From the NCBI RefSeq assembly GCF_001662075.1, contig NZ_LYPL01000019.1, positions 41,432-105,431 of the forward strand: a stretch of 64,000 nucleotides of DNA. The letters are read 5' to 3'. Every line of letters starts with the position of its first letter. Position 1 is the stretch's first letter. Source of the DNA: Rhizobium bangladeshense (GTDB lineage Bacteria; Pseudomonadota; Alphaproteobacteria; Rhizobiales; Rhizobiaceae). A program made the translations under genes and the position numbers. The notes under the pieces were generated by a model. The model did not search any database. It was given only the letters and a program-made list of their open reading frames with translations, and was not told where the DNA came from. Below, piece by piece: positions 24,599 to 33,999 of this stretch.

Positions 24599-27500
24599 AT
24601 GTTCAAGAAAGTTCTGATCGCGAACCGCGGCGAAATCGCCGTGCGGGTCATCAAGACCCTGCAGCGCATGGGCATTGCCTCGGTCGCCGTCTATTCCGAT
24701 GCCGACCGTTTCGCCAAAGCGGTGATGATGGCCGATGAAGCCGTCCGTCTCGGTCCGGCGCCGGCCGGCGAAAGTTACCTGAACGTGGATGCCGTCATCG
24801 CCGCGTGCAGGGCGACGGGAGCGGAAGCAGTCCATCCCGGCTATGGCTTCCTCTCCGAAAATATCGGTTTTGCCGAGCGGCTTGCCGCCGAAGGCATCGC
24901 CTTCATCGGTCCTCGGCCGGAGCATCTGTCGGCCTTCGGCTTGAAACATACGGCCCGGGAACTCGCCAAGGCGAGCGGGGTACCGCTTCTGCCCGGTACG
25001 GGCCTGTTGTCGAGCGCCGATGAAGCGCTTTCCGCAGCAGAGGCGATCGGCTACCCGGTGATGCTGAAGAGCACAGCTGGCGGCGGTGGCATCGGCATGC
25101 AGCTCTGCGCCGATCCGGAAAGCCTGCAGGCTTCGTTCGAGAGCGTGCAGCGTACGGCGCGCGCAAGCTTCGGCGACGCGCGTGTCTACATAGAGCGCTT
25201 TGTGGCGGAAGCCCGGCATGTCGAGGTGCAGATCTTCGGGGACGGCAGAGGCAAAGTCATCGCGCTCGGCGAGCGGGACTGCTCGCTGCAGCGGCGAAAC
25301 CAGAAGGTCGTCGAGGAAACCCCTGCCCCCGATCTTTCGACCGCAACCCGTGGCCGCCTGCACAAGGCAGCCATCGATCTCGGCGTTTCGGTTTCCTATG
25401 AATCGGCAGGCACTGTCGAATTTATCTACGATCCCCAGCGCGAGGAATTCTATTTCCTGGAGGTCAACACCCGCCTTCAGGTGGAGCATCCCGTTACGGA
25501 AGCGGTGTTCGGCATCGACCTCGTTGAATGGATGATCCGCCAGGCCGCGGGTGAAGACGTGCTCTCCGGCGCCAAAACACTGGCGCCGAAAGGTGCGGCC
25601 ATCGAAGTGCGCGTCTATGCCGAGATGCCGCATGCCGACTTCCGTCCGAGCGCCGGCTTGCTGACGGAGGTCGCCTTCTCCCAGGATGCACGCATCGACG
25701 GCTGGATCGAAACCGGCACCGAGGTGACGCCTTTCTACGACCCGATGCTCGCCAAGCTGATTGTCTCCGCCGAAAATCGCCCGGCGGCGATCGAAAAGCT
25801 GCAGAAGGCGCTTGCCGAAACATCGATATCCGGCATCGAGACCAACCTCGATTATCTCAGCGCCATTGCCGGCTCCGAACTCCTCGCCAGTGGCAAGGTG
25901 GCGACGACGGCGCTGCGCGATTTTTCCTTCGTGCCCGACGTCATCGAGGTGATCGCGCCCGGCGCCCAATCAAGCATCCAGGAACTGCCGGGCCGGCTTG
26001 GCCTCTGGCATGTGGGGGTGCCGCCAAGCGGCCCGATGGACGAGCGCTCCTTCCGCCACGCCAACCGCCTTGTCGGCAACGGCGACACGGTCGCAGCACT
26101 GGAGCTGACGGTATCCGGCCCGGTGCTGAAGTTCCATACCGATACGGTGGTCGCGCTTGCCGGCGCGAGAATGGCGATGAGCGTCGACGGCGAGACACTG
26201 CCGCATGACGTGGCCGTGATGATCCGCGCCGCTCAGATCCTCTCAATCGGCAGCATTGATGGACCGGGGCAGCGCGCATACCTCGCCGTCGCAGGCGGTT
26301 TTGCCGCTCCCGTCGTCCTCGGCTCCCGCGCCACCTTTGGCCTGGGCCAATTCGGCGGCAACGCCACCGGCACGCTGAAGACCGGCCACGTTCTGCATCT
26401 TGCCCGCAAGGTCGCGGCCGAGCCGCCGATGCCGGCGACGGAGCCGGCGGAACTGACGCGCGAATGGGATGTCGGTGTGGTCTACGGTCCGCACGGGTCG
26501 CCCGATTTCTTTCAGGACGGCGATATCGAAACGCTGTTTTCGACGAGCTACGAGGTGCATTTCAACAGCGCCCGCACCGGGGTGCGCCTGATCGGCCCCG
26601 CGCCGAATTGGGCGCGCAGCGATGGCGGCGAGGCTGGCCTTCATCCCTCAAACCTGCATGACAATGCGTACGCGATCGGCGCGATCGACTTCACGGGCGA
26701 CATGCCGATCATCCTCGGGCCTGACGGGCCGAGCCTCGGCGGCTTCGTCTGCCCGGCGGTGATCGCCCGCGACGAGCAATGGAAGATGGGACAGTTCAAG
26801 CCTGGCGACCGTATCCGCTTTCATCCCGCCGCGCGGCCAGAAGATCCGATTGCCGGCCCAGTCGTGCATCGGGCAAAGGAAGAGGCGGGCTCGCCGATCA
26901 TCGGCAAGCGCGACGACGGCCCCGTCTCCGTTGTCTATCGCCGCCAGGGCGACGACAATCTGCTCGTCGAATATGGACCTATGACGCTCGACATCGCCCT
27001 GCGGCTCAGGGTGCACCTGCTGATGCAAGCCGTATCGCAGGCACGACTGCCCGGGATCATCGATCTGACGCCCGGCATGCGTTCGCTGCAGATCCACTAT
27101 GACGGCACGACACTGATCCGCAAGCGCCTGCTCGGCCTGCTGGCAGAGATCGAGGCGGGCCTGCCGGCCGCGCAGGATGTCAGGGTGCCGAGCCGCATCG
27201 TCCATCTGCCGCTTTCCTGGAATGATCCGGATGCCGCGCTCGCCATGCGCAAATATCAGGAACTCGTGCGGCCGAACGCGCCCTGGTGCCCTGATAACAT
27301 CGAGTTCATCCGCCGCATCAACGGCCTGCCTGATGAACAGGCGGTGCGCGATATCGTCTTCGATGCCAGCTATCTCGTCCTCGGCCTCGGAGACGTCTAT
27401 CTCGGCGCACCGGTCGCGACCCCGGTCGATCCGCGCCATCGGCTGGTGACGACGAAGTACAATCCGGCCCGCACCTGGACGCCCGAAAATGCCGTCGGCA

Positions 27501-28138
27501 TCGGCGGGGCCTACATGTGCATCTACGGCATGGAAGGCCCTGGCGGTTACCAGCTTTTCGGCCGCACCATCCAGGTCTGGAACACATGGAGGCAGACGCC
27601 GGTATTTGCCAAGGACAAGCCGTGGCTGCTCGACTTCTTCGATCAGATCCGCTTCTTCCCCGTCAGCCACGAAGAGCTGACCGAAGCCCGCGCTGCCTTT
27701 CCGCATGGAGGATATCCGGTCAGGATAGAGGAAAGCGAGTTCTCCTATGGCGCCTATGAGTCCGGGCTTGCCCGCGACGCAGCCGCCATCGGCGCGTTCA
27801 AATCGAAGCAGCAGGCGGCCTTCGAAACGGAGCGGCAACACTGGAAGGAACTCGGCCTCGACAGCTTCACCGTCGATGAAAGCGCCGGCGCCAGCCTTGC
27901 CGGCGAAATACCGCAGGGTTGCTTCGGCGTCGAAAGCGCCGTGCCGGGCAACGTCTGGAAGATCCTCGTCGAAGAGGGGCAGCCGGTGGCCGCCGGCGAC
28001 ACATTGGCCATCATCGAATCCATGAAGATGGAAATCAACGTAACCGCCCATGCCGGCGGCCGCGTCCGTGATCTGCGCGCCGGTCCTGGTCGCAATGTCA
28101 AAGCCGGCGATGTGCTGGTCGTTCTGGAGGAAATCTGA
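24599..28138 (+). CDS. Biotin-dependent guanidine carboxylase (urea carboxylase family)
   Basis: The start is ATG 24599 (MFKKVLIANRGEIAVR); an earlier frame start lies in cgdB. The 1179-residue protein has a biotin carboxylase domain at about 1-450 (ATP-grasp GGGGIGMQ; FLEVNTRLQVEHPVTE), a carboxyltransferase region of fused KipA/KipI-like domains at about 460-1040 (VPPSGPMDERSFRHANRLVG; DNAYAIGAIDFTGDMPII; GIGGAYMCIYGMEGPGGYQ), and a C-terminal biotinyl domain with ESMKM, the biotinylated Lys near residue 1143. Relatives carboxylate urea or guanidine; the riboswitch and both Cgd genes favour guanidine, giving carboxyguanidine from guanidine, ATP and bicarbonate. A single active-site residue separates the two groups and was not located here. 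Confidence 0.88.
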   Translation: MFKKVLIANRGEIAVRVIKTLQRMGIASVAVYSDADRFAKAVMMADEAVRLGPAPAGESYLNVDAVIAACRATGAEAVHPGYGFLSENIGFAERLAAEGIAFIGPRPEHLSAFGLKHTARELAKASGVPLLPGTGLLSSADEALSAAEAIGYPVMLKSTAGGGGIGMQLCADPESLQASFESVQRTARASFGDARVYIERFVAEARHVEVQIFGDGRGKVIALGERDCSLQRRNQKVVEETPAPDLSTATRGRLHKAAIDLGVSVSYESAGTVEFIYDPQREEFYFLEVNTRLQVEHPVTEAVFGIDLVEWMIRQAAGEDVLSGAKTLAPKGAAIEVRVYAEMPHADFRPSAGLLTEVAFSQDARIDGWIETGTEVTPFYDPMLAKLIVSAENRPAAIEKLQKALAETSISGIETNLDYLSAIAGSELLASGKVATTALRDFSFVPDVIEVIAPGAQSSIQELPGRLGLWHVGVPPSGPMDERSFRHANRLVGNGDTVAALELTVSGPVLKFHTDTVVALAGARMAMSVDGETLPHDVAVMIRAAQILSIGSIDGPGQRAYLAVAGGFAAPVVLGSRATFGLGQFGGNATGTLKTGHVLHLARKVAAEPPMPATEPAELTREWDVGVVYGPHGSPDFFQDGDIETLFSTSYEVHFNSARTGVRLIGPAPNWARSDGGEAGLHPSNLHDNAYAIGAIDFTGDMPIILGPDGPSLGGFVCPAVIARDEQWKMGQFKPGDRIRFHPAARPEDPIAGPVVHRAKEEAGSPIIGKRDDGPVSVVYRRQGDDNLLVEYGPMTLDIALRLRVHLLMQAVSQARLPGIIDLTPGMRSLQIHYDGTTLIRKRLLGLLAEIEAGLPAAQDVRVPSRIVHLPLSWNDPDAALAMRKYQELVRPNAPWCPDNIEFIRRINGLPDEQAVRDIVFDASYLVLGLGDVYLGAPVATPVDPRHRLVTTKYNPARTWTPENAVGIGGAYMCIYGMEGPGGYQLFGRTIQVWNTWRQTPVFAKDKPWLLDFFDQIRFFPVSHEELTEARAAFPHGGYPVRIEESEFSYGAYESGLARDAAAIGAFKSKQQAAFETERQHWKELGLDSFTVDESAGASLAGEIPQGCFGVESAVPGNVWKILVEEGQPVAAGDTLAIIESMKMEINVTAHAGGRVRDLRAGPGRNVKAGDVLVVLEEI

Positions 28139-29949
28139 TGCTCCCCGCCATTCTTGATCTAACCTCGCTGCGGTCCGCCTATGCGGCGGGCCTGTCCCCG
28201 CTCGAGCTGGTGGAAGAGATCATCGCAAGATGCGGTGCGTCCGACGATCCGGCCATCTTCATCGCCATGACGCCCGAGGAGGAATTGCGCGCCGCCGCCC
28301 GCGAGCTGGTGGCCCGGGCGCCCGAACCGAACAGCCTGCCGCTCTGGGGCATTCCCTTCGCCGTCAAGGACAATATCGACGTGGCCGGCCTGCCAACGAC
28401 CGCCGCCTGCCCGGCTTTCGCCTATCATCCGCAGGCGGATGCGACGACGGTCGCGCGTTTGCGGGCTGCCGGCGCCATCGTGATCGGCAAGACCAATCTC
28501 GACCAGTTCGCAACGGGGCTGAACGGCACGCGCTCGCCGCATGGCGCGCCGCGTTCGGTGTTTGACCGCAACCATGTCTCTGGCGGCTCCAGTTCGGGTT
28601 CAGCCGTTGCCGTGGCGGCCGGTCTGGCAAGCTTTTCGCTCGGAACCGACACGGCCGGTTCGGGCCGCGTGCCGGCCGCTTTCAACAATCTCGTCGGCAT
28701 CAAGCCGACGCCGGGGCTGGTGCCCAATGTCGGCGTAGTGCCTGCCTGCCGTAGCGTCGACGTCGTCACCGTCTTCGCGGCGACGGTCGGCGACGGCATT
28801 GCCATCCGCCGGATCATGGAGGGCTACGACGCCCGCGATCCGTTTTCACGGCAAGCCGTGCCCGCAAGCCTGCCGTCGACACGCTCGCGCATCGGCGTCC
28901 TCGACGGTGCGGAACGGGAGTTCTACGGCAACAAAAACGTTGAGGCCCTCTATGACGCGGCAATCGAAAGGGCGCGGTCGCTGGGTGCGGTGATCGTGCC
29001 CTTCGACTACGCCCCTTTCCGGCAGGCGGCCGAACTGCTCTACAACGGCCCCTGGGTCGCCGAACGGCTGGCGGCGGTCAAGGAATTCCTGGCAACGAAT
29101 GGCGGCGACTTCGACCCGACGGTGCGGGCCATCATCGAAGGGGCAAAGGCCTATGATGCCGTCGACGCCTTCGAGGGCCGCTACAAGCTGGAAGCATTGC
29201 GGCAGAAAACAAGAGCCGAATGGGCCAAGGTGGATTTCCTGATGCTGCCGACATCCCCCACCACCTATAGCGTCGACGAAATGCGGGCGGACCCGATTGT
29301 CAAGAACAGCCATTTCGGCCGCTATACCAATTTCGCCAATCTGCTCGATTGCGCGGCGATCGCCATTCCCGCCGGCTTTGACGCAAACGGTCATCTGCCC
29401 GCAGGCGTGATGCTGGTAGGACCCGCCTTCACCGACGACGCGCTGGCGCCCTTTGCCGACGCCCTGCATCGCGCCGCGGAGGCCGGAATGGGCAAGGACC
29501 GCAACATCGCGCTGCCGGAGGCAAGTCGCGTCTTACCCCCCGCTGACGACTTCGTCCCGATCGTCGTCGTCGGTGCCCATCTGACGGATATGCCGCTGAA
29601 CCACGAACTGACGCGAACGGGCGGATACAGGTTGAGAACAGGACGAACGGACGGCAGCTACCGCCTCTTCGCCCTCAACGGCACGATCCCACCCAAGCCC
29701 GGCCTGGTACGCGATCCGGGCTTTGCCGGCGATGGCGTGGAGATCGAGGTCTGGGCGCTGCCACCGGCCGCATTCGCCCTTTTTGTCCAGAACATTCCGG
29801 CGCCGCTTGGCGTCGGCAAGATCACGCTCGATGACGCGAGTTGCATCACGGGATTCTTGTGCGAGGCACATGCGGTCACGGGTGCCCGGGAGATCACCGA
29901 ATTCGGCGGCTGGCGCAACTATGTTCGCTCAACCAGTCCGGTGGCATAA
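28138..29949 (+). CDS. atzF: Allophanate hydrolase
   Basis: A 603-residue enzyme that splits allophanate into carbon dioxide and ammonia. The amidase-signature domain has the Ser-cisSer-Lys triad: K77 in PFAVKDNID, S151 in GGSSSGSA and S175 in GTDTAGSGR. The C-terminal part (about 465-603, from DDFVPIVVVGAHLTDMPLN to FLCEAHAVTGAREITEFGGW) is the extra domain of AtzF-type enzymes. Its ATG overlaps the carboxylase stop (TGATG), so it is coupled to it. It finishes the guanidine route and can also take allophanate from the biuret hydrolase encoded 14 kb away. The symbol is by family; the name DUR1,2-type hydrolase is also used. Confidence 0.9.
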   Translation: MLPAILDLTSLRSAYAAGLSPLELVEEIIARCGASDDPAIFIAMTPEEELRAAARELVARAPEPNSLPLWGIPFAVKDNIDVAGLPTTAACPAFAYHPQADATTVARLRAAGAIVIGKTNLDQFATGLNGTRSPHGAPRSVFDRNHVSGGSSSGSAVAVAAGLASFSLGTDTAGSGRVPAAFNNLVGIKPTPGLVPNVGVVPACRSVDVVTVFAATVGDGIAIRRIMEGYDARDPFSRQAVPASLPSTRSRIGVLDGAEREFYGNKNVEALYDAAIERARSLGAVIVPFDYAPFRQAAELLYNGPWVAERLAAVKEFLATNGGDFDPTVRAIIEGAKAYDAVDAFEGRYKLEALRQKTRAEWAKVDFLMLPTSPTTYSVDEMRADPIVKNSHFGRYTNFANLLDCAAIAIPAGFDANGHLPAGVMLVGPAFTDDALAPFADALHRAAEAGMGKDRNIALPEASRVLPPADDFVPIVVVGAHLTDMPLNHELTRTGGYRLRTGRTDGSYRLFALNGTIPPKPGLVRDPGFAGDGVEIEVWALPPAAFALFVQNIPAPLGVGKITLDDASCITGFLCEAHAVTGAREITEFGGWRNYVRSTSPVA

Positions 29950-30045
29950 AGGGAGAGAGGATGCGAAGATTTCTGTCCAAGGCAGCGCAGCTCCTTCTAA
30001 GAGGTTTCGTTGCCAGGACCTGCGCTATCTCAGCGGGTAAGTCTC

Positions 30046-30081
30046 AAAAAGGCATCGGTCCGGGCGCAAATTGATGCTTTT
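30046..30081. promoter_or_regulatory. LysR-type operator, copy 1 (GCATC-N16-GATGC)
   Basis: AAAAAGGCATC (30046-30056) and GATGCTTTT (30073-30081) form an inverted repeat with 16 bases between GCATC and GATGC. The same architecture and flanks occur at 31974-31999 upstream of the NitT-type importer genes, next to the LysR gene. It lies 54 bases before the creatininase-family start, placing that gene in the same regulon. The rest of the 29950-30134 gap shows nothing else. Confidence 0.72.
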
Positions 30082-30134
30082 CGCGCGCAATAATTTTCCC
30101 TACTCACTGCTTGAAAGCAACGAGAGGGGCGGCG

Positions 30135-30932
30135 ATGGCGATGCCATTCTACTGGAACGAACTCAATACCGACGATTTCGCCGGCCTTTCGCCCGACACG
30201 ACCATTGCCATCCTTCCGATCGCCTCTACGGAACAGCACGGTCCGCACCTGCCGATCGCGACCGATGTTGCGATTGCCAACGGCATGCTGGCGGAGCTTC
30301 GAAAGCAGAAGCCTGCCGAGCTCGACTTCCTTGTTCTGCCGACGCAGGAGATCGGCAAGGCGAATGAGCATGTCTATGGACCGGGAACGCTGTCACTCGG
30401 TGCGGATCTGCTGATTCCGGTCTGGACGGCGATCGGCGCCAAGGTGGCCGAAGCCGGCATCCGCAAGCTAGTGATCGTCAATTCGCATGGCGGCAACGCC
30501 GATATCATGAACATCGTCGCGCGCGAACTACGCGTGCGTCACCAGATGGCCGTCGTCTCCACGCAATGGGGCCGCTTTGGACACCCGGAGGGGGTGATCA
30601 GCGAACACGAGCTGAAATACGGCATCCACGGCGGCGAGGTGGAAACGTCGCTCATGCTCCATTTCCGGCCTGACCTGGTGCGAATGGACAAGGCAGAGAA
30701 CTTCACCTCGAAGGCGGAGTGGATGCGCGGGCAATCGAAATATATTCAGCCGCTGCCGCCACATTCGCTCGCCTGGATCGCCCACGATCTCAATCTCAAT
30801 GGCGTTGTCGGCGACGCGTCGCTCGGCACAGCCGAAAAGGGCGAAGCAATCTGCCGCCACCAGGTCCAAGGGTTCATCGAACTGCTCCATGACCTGAAGC
30901 GCTACCCGCTTTCCAATCTCTATTCGAGATAG
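30135..30932 (+). CDS. Creatininase-family amide hydrolase
   Basis: A 265-residue protein from ATG 30135, with GAGAGGGGC upstream; a TTG 24 bases earlier is in frame. The creatininase metal and active-site residues are present with nearly the same numbering as in creatininase itself: STEQHGPHLPIATD gives E33, H35 and D44, then NSHGGN (H118) and HGGEVET (E168). The family hydrolyses cyclic or linear amides such as creatinine, formamidopyrimidines and related compounds. The substrate here is unknown, but its position between the guanidine and deaminase-containing genes suggests a nitrogen heterocycle. It converges on the LysR gene. Confidence 0.86.
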   Translation: MAMPFYWNELNTDDFAGLSPDTTIAILPIASTEQHGPHLPIATDVAIANGMLAELRKQKPAELDFLVLPTQEIGKANEHVYGPGTLSLGADLLIPVWTAIGAKVAEAGIRKLVIVNSHGGNADIMNIVARELRVRHQMAVVSTQWGRFGHPEGVISEHELKYGIHGGEVETSLMLHFRPDLVRMDKAENFTSKAEWMRGQSKYIQPLPPHSLAWIAHDLNLNGVVGDASLGTAEKGEAICRHQVQGFIELLHDLKRYPLSNLYSR

Positions 30933-30951
30933 GGTTTCTATCGCGCGCGGC

Positions 30952-31902
30952 TCAGATTGCTGCGGGTTTTTCCGCCGCGATGTGGCCTTTGGCCTGCAAT
31001 TCCTCCACCAGGCCGGCCAGTTCGGCCAGGAGGTATTCGACGAACAGGCTGGTCGCGGAATCGAGCGGGGCGCGGGCGCGGGCAAAAAGCTTCATCGGCT
31101 GGTGGCGGGCATGCGGCTCCGCGATCGGCCGGAAGACCAGCTCGCCCTGGCGGCATTCGGTGATGACGTCGAGCGGATTGAGAATTGTCAGCCCCGCCCC
31201 CGACTTGACCAGCTTCTTCAGCATCTCCGAGGCATTGGTTTCGAGCACCGGCTCGACATGCACGTCGAGGCGGGCGAGCGCCAGATTGATCACATCTCGC
31301 AGGCTGGTGCCTTGCTGCGCCAGCACCAGGCGCTCCTGGACGATATCCGCCAGGTTGATCGGACCTGACCCGATCAGATGATGGCCTGGCGGCAAAACCA
31401 CGCCGATCGGGATGTCGAAATTGCCGAGCGTGCGGATGCCGGGCGTTGCCGGAATATTGAAGCCAAGGCCGATATCCACCTCGCCTGAGATCACCGGGTT
31501 GACCGTCATCGTTCCGGCGTCGTTGCGCAATTGCATGAAGACACGCGGATGCTCCGACTGGAACCGGGCAATGATGTCAGGCAGTGGACCGGCAGCCAGG
31601 CCAACCGTGGTTACGATGCGGACCTTGCCGGCCTGCTGCATCTTCAGGCTACGGATGCGCCCCTCCAGCCGCTCGTAATTCTTCAGCACCTCGCGAATAT
31701 GTTCGATGCAGAGTTCGCCGGCGGCCGTCAGCCGCAAACCGCGCGGCAAACGCTCAAAGAGCGGCGCGCGCATCTCCTCCTCCAGCGCAAGAATTTGCCG
31801 GTTGATCGCCGACGACGCCACGTTCAGCCGCGCCGCCGCCTTGCGGATCGAGCCCGTGCGGGCGATCTCATTGATGTAGATAAGCTTTCTGGAATGCAGC
31901 AT
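30952..31902 (-). CDS. LysR-family transcriptional regulator of the second importer cluster
   Basis: About 316 residues from ATG 31902 (MLHSRKLIYINEIARTG); the open frame extends upstream but would cover the divergent promoter. The HTH is at about 1-62 (SIRKAAARLNVASSAINRQILALEEEM; LFERLPRGLRLTAAGE). The effector domain has KVRIVTTVGLAAGPLPDIIARF, GEVDIGLGFNIP and LVLAQQGTSLRDVINL. It is divergent from the binding-protein gene at 32084. Two copies of GCATC-N16-GATGC, one in its own intergenic region and one before the creatininase-family gene, are its probable binding sites. Confidence 0.87.
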   Translation of the reverse strand: MLHSRKLIYINEIARTGSIRKAAARLNVASSAINRQILALEEEMRAPLFERLPRGLRLTAAGELCIEHIREVLKNYERLEGRIRSLKMQQAGKVRIVTTVGLAAGPLPDIIARFQSEHPRVFMQLRNDAGTMTVNPVISGEVDIGLGFNIPATPGIRTLGNFDIPIGVVLPPGHHLIGSGPINLADIVQERLVLAQQGTSLRDVINLALARLDVHVEPVLETNASEMLKKLVKSGAGLTILNPLDVITECRQGELVFRPIAEPHARHQPMKLFARARAPLDSATSLFVEYLLAELAGLVEELQAKGHIAAEKPAAI

Positions 31903-31961
31903 CGCAACCTCGTTGCATAAGAATAAAGCAGACGCACAAATTAGGCACAGGCTTTCCGTGA

Positions 31962-32004
31962 GATGCCGAAAAGGCATCATTGCGCACGAAATTTGATGCT
32001 TTTC
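31962..32004. promoter_or_regulatory. LysR-type operator, copy 2, with an extra half-site
   Basis: GAAAAGGCATC, 16 bases, then GATGCTTTTC matches copy 1 at 30046-30081 in motif, flanks and spacing (GCATC 31974-31978, GATGC 31995-31999). A further inverted half lies just upstream: GATGCC (31962-31967), five bases, GGCATC (31973-31978). It sits 60 bases from the LysR start and about 80 from the importer start, as for an autoregulated LysR pair. Confidence 0.74.
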
Positions 32005-32083
32005 AAAGAGCAACGCAACCGCTCCTATGAGGAAAATGGAACGTCGCGATGGGCGTTCCGCGCTCAGAAGGGGAACGCTGATC

Positions 32084-33100
32084 ATGGCTGATGCACTGAA
32101 GAACTGGGGCCTTTCCGCACTTGCCGGTCTTGGCGGCGCGCTTGCCGCCATGGCCTCCGCCCATGCGGCCGACAAGGTGAGTTACGGCACGAACTGGCTG
32201 GCCCAGGCCGAACACGGTGGATTTTACCAGGCGGTCGCCGACGGCACCTATGCCAAACACGGCCTCGACGTCACCATCGTGCAGGGCGGCCCGAACGCGG
32301 CAAACAGCGCGCTTTTGATCTCCGGCAAGATCGACTTCTACATGGGCGGCCCGCAGGGCGAGATTTCGGCCGTCGAACAAGGCATTCCGCTCGTCGATGT
32401 CGCGGCGATCTTCCAGAAGGATCCGCAGGTGCTGATCGCGCACCCGGACGCCGGCATCGAGAAATTCGAAGACCTCGCCAAGCTGAAGACGCTGTTTCTC
32501 AGCAAGGACGGCTACCTCACCTATTTCGAATGGATGAAGGCGAATTTCAAAGGCTTCAATGACGAGCAATACAAGCCTTACAATTTCAGCCCGGCTCCGT
32601 TCCTCGCGGACAAGGACTCCGCGCAACAAGGCTACCTCACCTCGGAGCCCTATGAGATTGAGAAGCAGGCCGGCTTCGAACCGAAGGTCTTCCTGCTCGC
32701 CGACAACGGCTACTCTCCCTATTCGACGATGATCACCACGACGCAGACGATGATCGACAGCAAGCCTGATGTGGTTCAGCGCTTCGTCGATGCCTCCATC
32801 GAAGGCTGGTACAACTATCTCTACGGCGACAACAGCAAGGCGAACGAGCTGATCAAGAAGGACAATCCTGAAATGACGGATGGCCAGATCGCCTATTCGA
32901 TCGCCAAGATGAAGGAATACGGCATCATCGAGTCCGGCGACAGCCTGGACAAAGGCATCGGCTGCATCACCGATGCACATTACAAGGCGTTCTTCGACGA
33001 GATGGTCGCGATCAAGGTCTTCAAGCCGGAGACGGATTACACCAAGGCGTTCACGACGAAATTCGTCTGCAAGAGCACCGGCATGGCGATGAAGAAGTAG
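32084..33100 (+). CDS. NitT/TauT-type ABC substrate-binding protein
   Basis: A 338-residue periplasmic protein from ATG 32084, with AAGGGGAAC upstream. It has an alanine-rich signal peptide (LSALAGLGGALAAMASAHAA). The mature part is of the NMT1/THI5-like class: VSYGTNWLAQAEHGGFYQAVADGTYAKHG, VQGGPNAANSALLISGKIDFYMG. This class binds nitrate, sulfonates, thiamine precursors, riboflavin or pyrimidine-like heterocycles. Its ligand is probably the substrate of the enzymes encoded further on (creatininase family, cytosine-deaminase-like). First gene of a six-gene unit running to 38134. Confidence 0.87.
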   Translation: MADALKNWGLSALAGLGGALAAMASAHAADKVSYGTNWLAQAEHGGFYQAVADGTYAKHGLDVTIVQGGPNAANSALLISGKIDFYMGGPQGEISAVEQGIPLVDVAAIFQKDPQVLIAHPDAGIEKFEDLAKLKTLFLSKDGYLTYFEWMKANFKGFNDEQYKPYNFSPAPFLADKDSAQQGYLTSEPYEIEKQAGFEPKVFLLADNGYSPYSTMITTTQTMIDSKPDVVQRFVDASIEGWYNYLYGDNSKANELIKKDNPEMTDGQIAYSIAKMKEYGIIESGDSLDKGIGCITDAHYKAFFDEMVAIKVFKPETDYTKAFTTKFVCKSTGMAMKK

Positions 33101-33171
33101 GCTGGCCGCAACCCCCGATGATCCGCCGCGGCTGCGGCGGATTGCATCTCCCCGCATGAACGAGACAGGCA

Positions 33172-33999
33172 ATGCCGCTAGCAGAAGCCCAGGCCGTATC
33201 CCCACAAGAGACGCGCAAGCGGCCATTGGTCGTCATGCGCTCGGTTTCAAAGGTTTTTTCCAGCGGAACCGTCGCACTTTCGGACATGTCGCTCACCGTC
33301 GAAAGCGGCGAATTCGTCAGCCTCCTCGGCCCTTCCGGCTGCGGCAAGTCGACGGCGCTGCGCATCATCGCGGGCCTTGGCGACGTGACATCGGGGGCGA
33401 TCGACTGGCCGAGTTCGCGCATCAATTCGAAAGGCCTGCCGGAAGGTGATATCGGCTTCGTCTTCCAGGAACCGACGCTCATGCCCTGGAAGAACGTATT
33501 CGACAATGTCCACCTACCGCTGAGGCTGAGGGGTGTTTCGAAAGCCGCCGCCTCCGACCGAATCATGGATGTACTGACCACGGTCGGTCTGCAGGATTTC
33601 GCCAAGGCCTATCCGCGCGAACTCTCCGGCGGCATGAGGATGCGGGTTTCGATCGCCCGCGCGCTGGTGACGAAACCGAAGCTTCTGCTGATGGACGAGC
33701 CCTTCGCAGCACTCGACGAAATCACCCGCCAGAAGCTGAACGACGACGTGCTGCGGCTCTGGAAGACGACCGGCATCACCGTCATCTTCGTCACCCATTC
33801 CGTTTTCGAGTCGGCCTATCTCTCGAACCGCATCGTGGTGATGAAGGCAAGGCCCGGCCGGGTCCACGCCGACCTGCCGCTAACGACCAGCCTGGAGCGC
33901 GACGCCTATTACCGCAGCTCCGAAGAATACAGGAAGGCCTGCGAGACGGTCTCCCATTCGCTCATCGGCGCAATCAATTCGGCTGGAGATCATCGATGA
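33172..33999 (+). CDS. ABC transporter ATP-binding protein (NitT/TauT type)
   Basis: A 275-residue ABC ATPase. Walker A is GPSGCGKST, about 55-63; the Q-loop is in GFVFQEPTLMPWKNV, the signature is LSGGMRMR, Walker B is LLLMDEPFAALDE and the switch His is in VIFVTHSVFESAYL. This is the nitrate/sulfonate/heterocycle importer subgroup. It follows the binding protein by 71 bases and overlaps the permease gene by 4 bases. The N-terminal 20 residues before VVMRSVSKVF are extra, so a later start cannot be excluded. Confidence 0.89.
   Translation: MPLAEAQAVSPQETRKRPLVVMRSVSKVFSSGTVALSDMSLTVESGEFVSLLGPSGCGKSTALRIIAGLGDVTSGAIDWPSSRINSKGLPEGDIGFVFQEPTLMPWKNVFDNVHLPLRLRGVSKAAASDRIMDVLTTVGLQDFAKAYPRELSGGMRMRVSIARALVTKPKLLLMDEPFAALDEITRQKLNDDVLRLWKTTGITVIFVTHSVFESAYLSNRIVVMKARPGRVHADLPLTTSLERDAYYRSSEEYRKACETVSHSLIGAINSAGDHR

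Noticed and set aside
24470..25969. Long minus-strand open frame opposite the carboxylase
   Set aside because: It lies opposite the clear biotin carboxylase domain and shows no family features.
24599..28138. Calling the carboxylase a urea carboxylase
   Set aside because: The guanidine riboswitch and both carboxyguanidine deiminase genes fit guanidine carboxylase better, though the deciding active-site residue was not identified.
32003..33226. Minus-strand open frame opposite the NitT-type binding protein
   Set aside because: It is a codon-use shadow of a recognised gene with a signal peptide.
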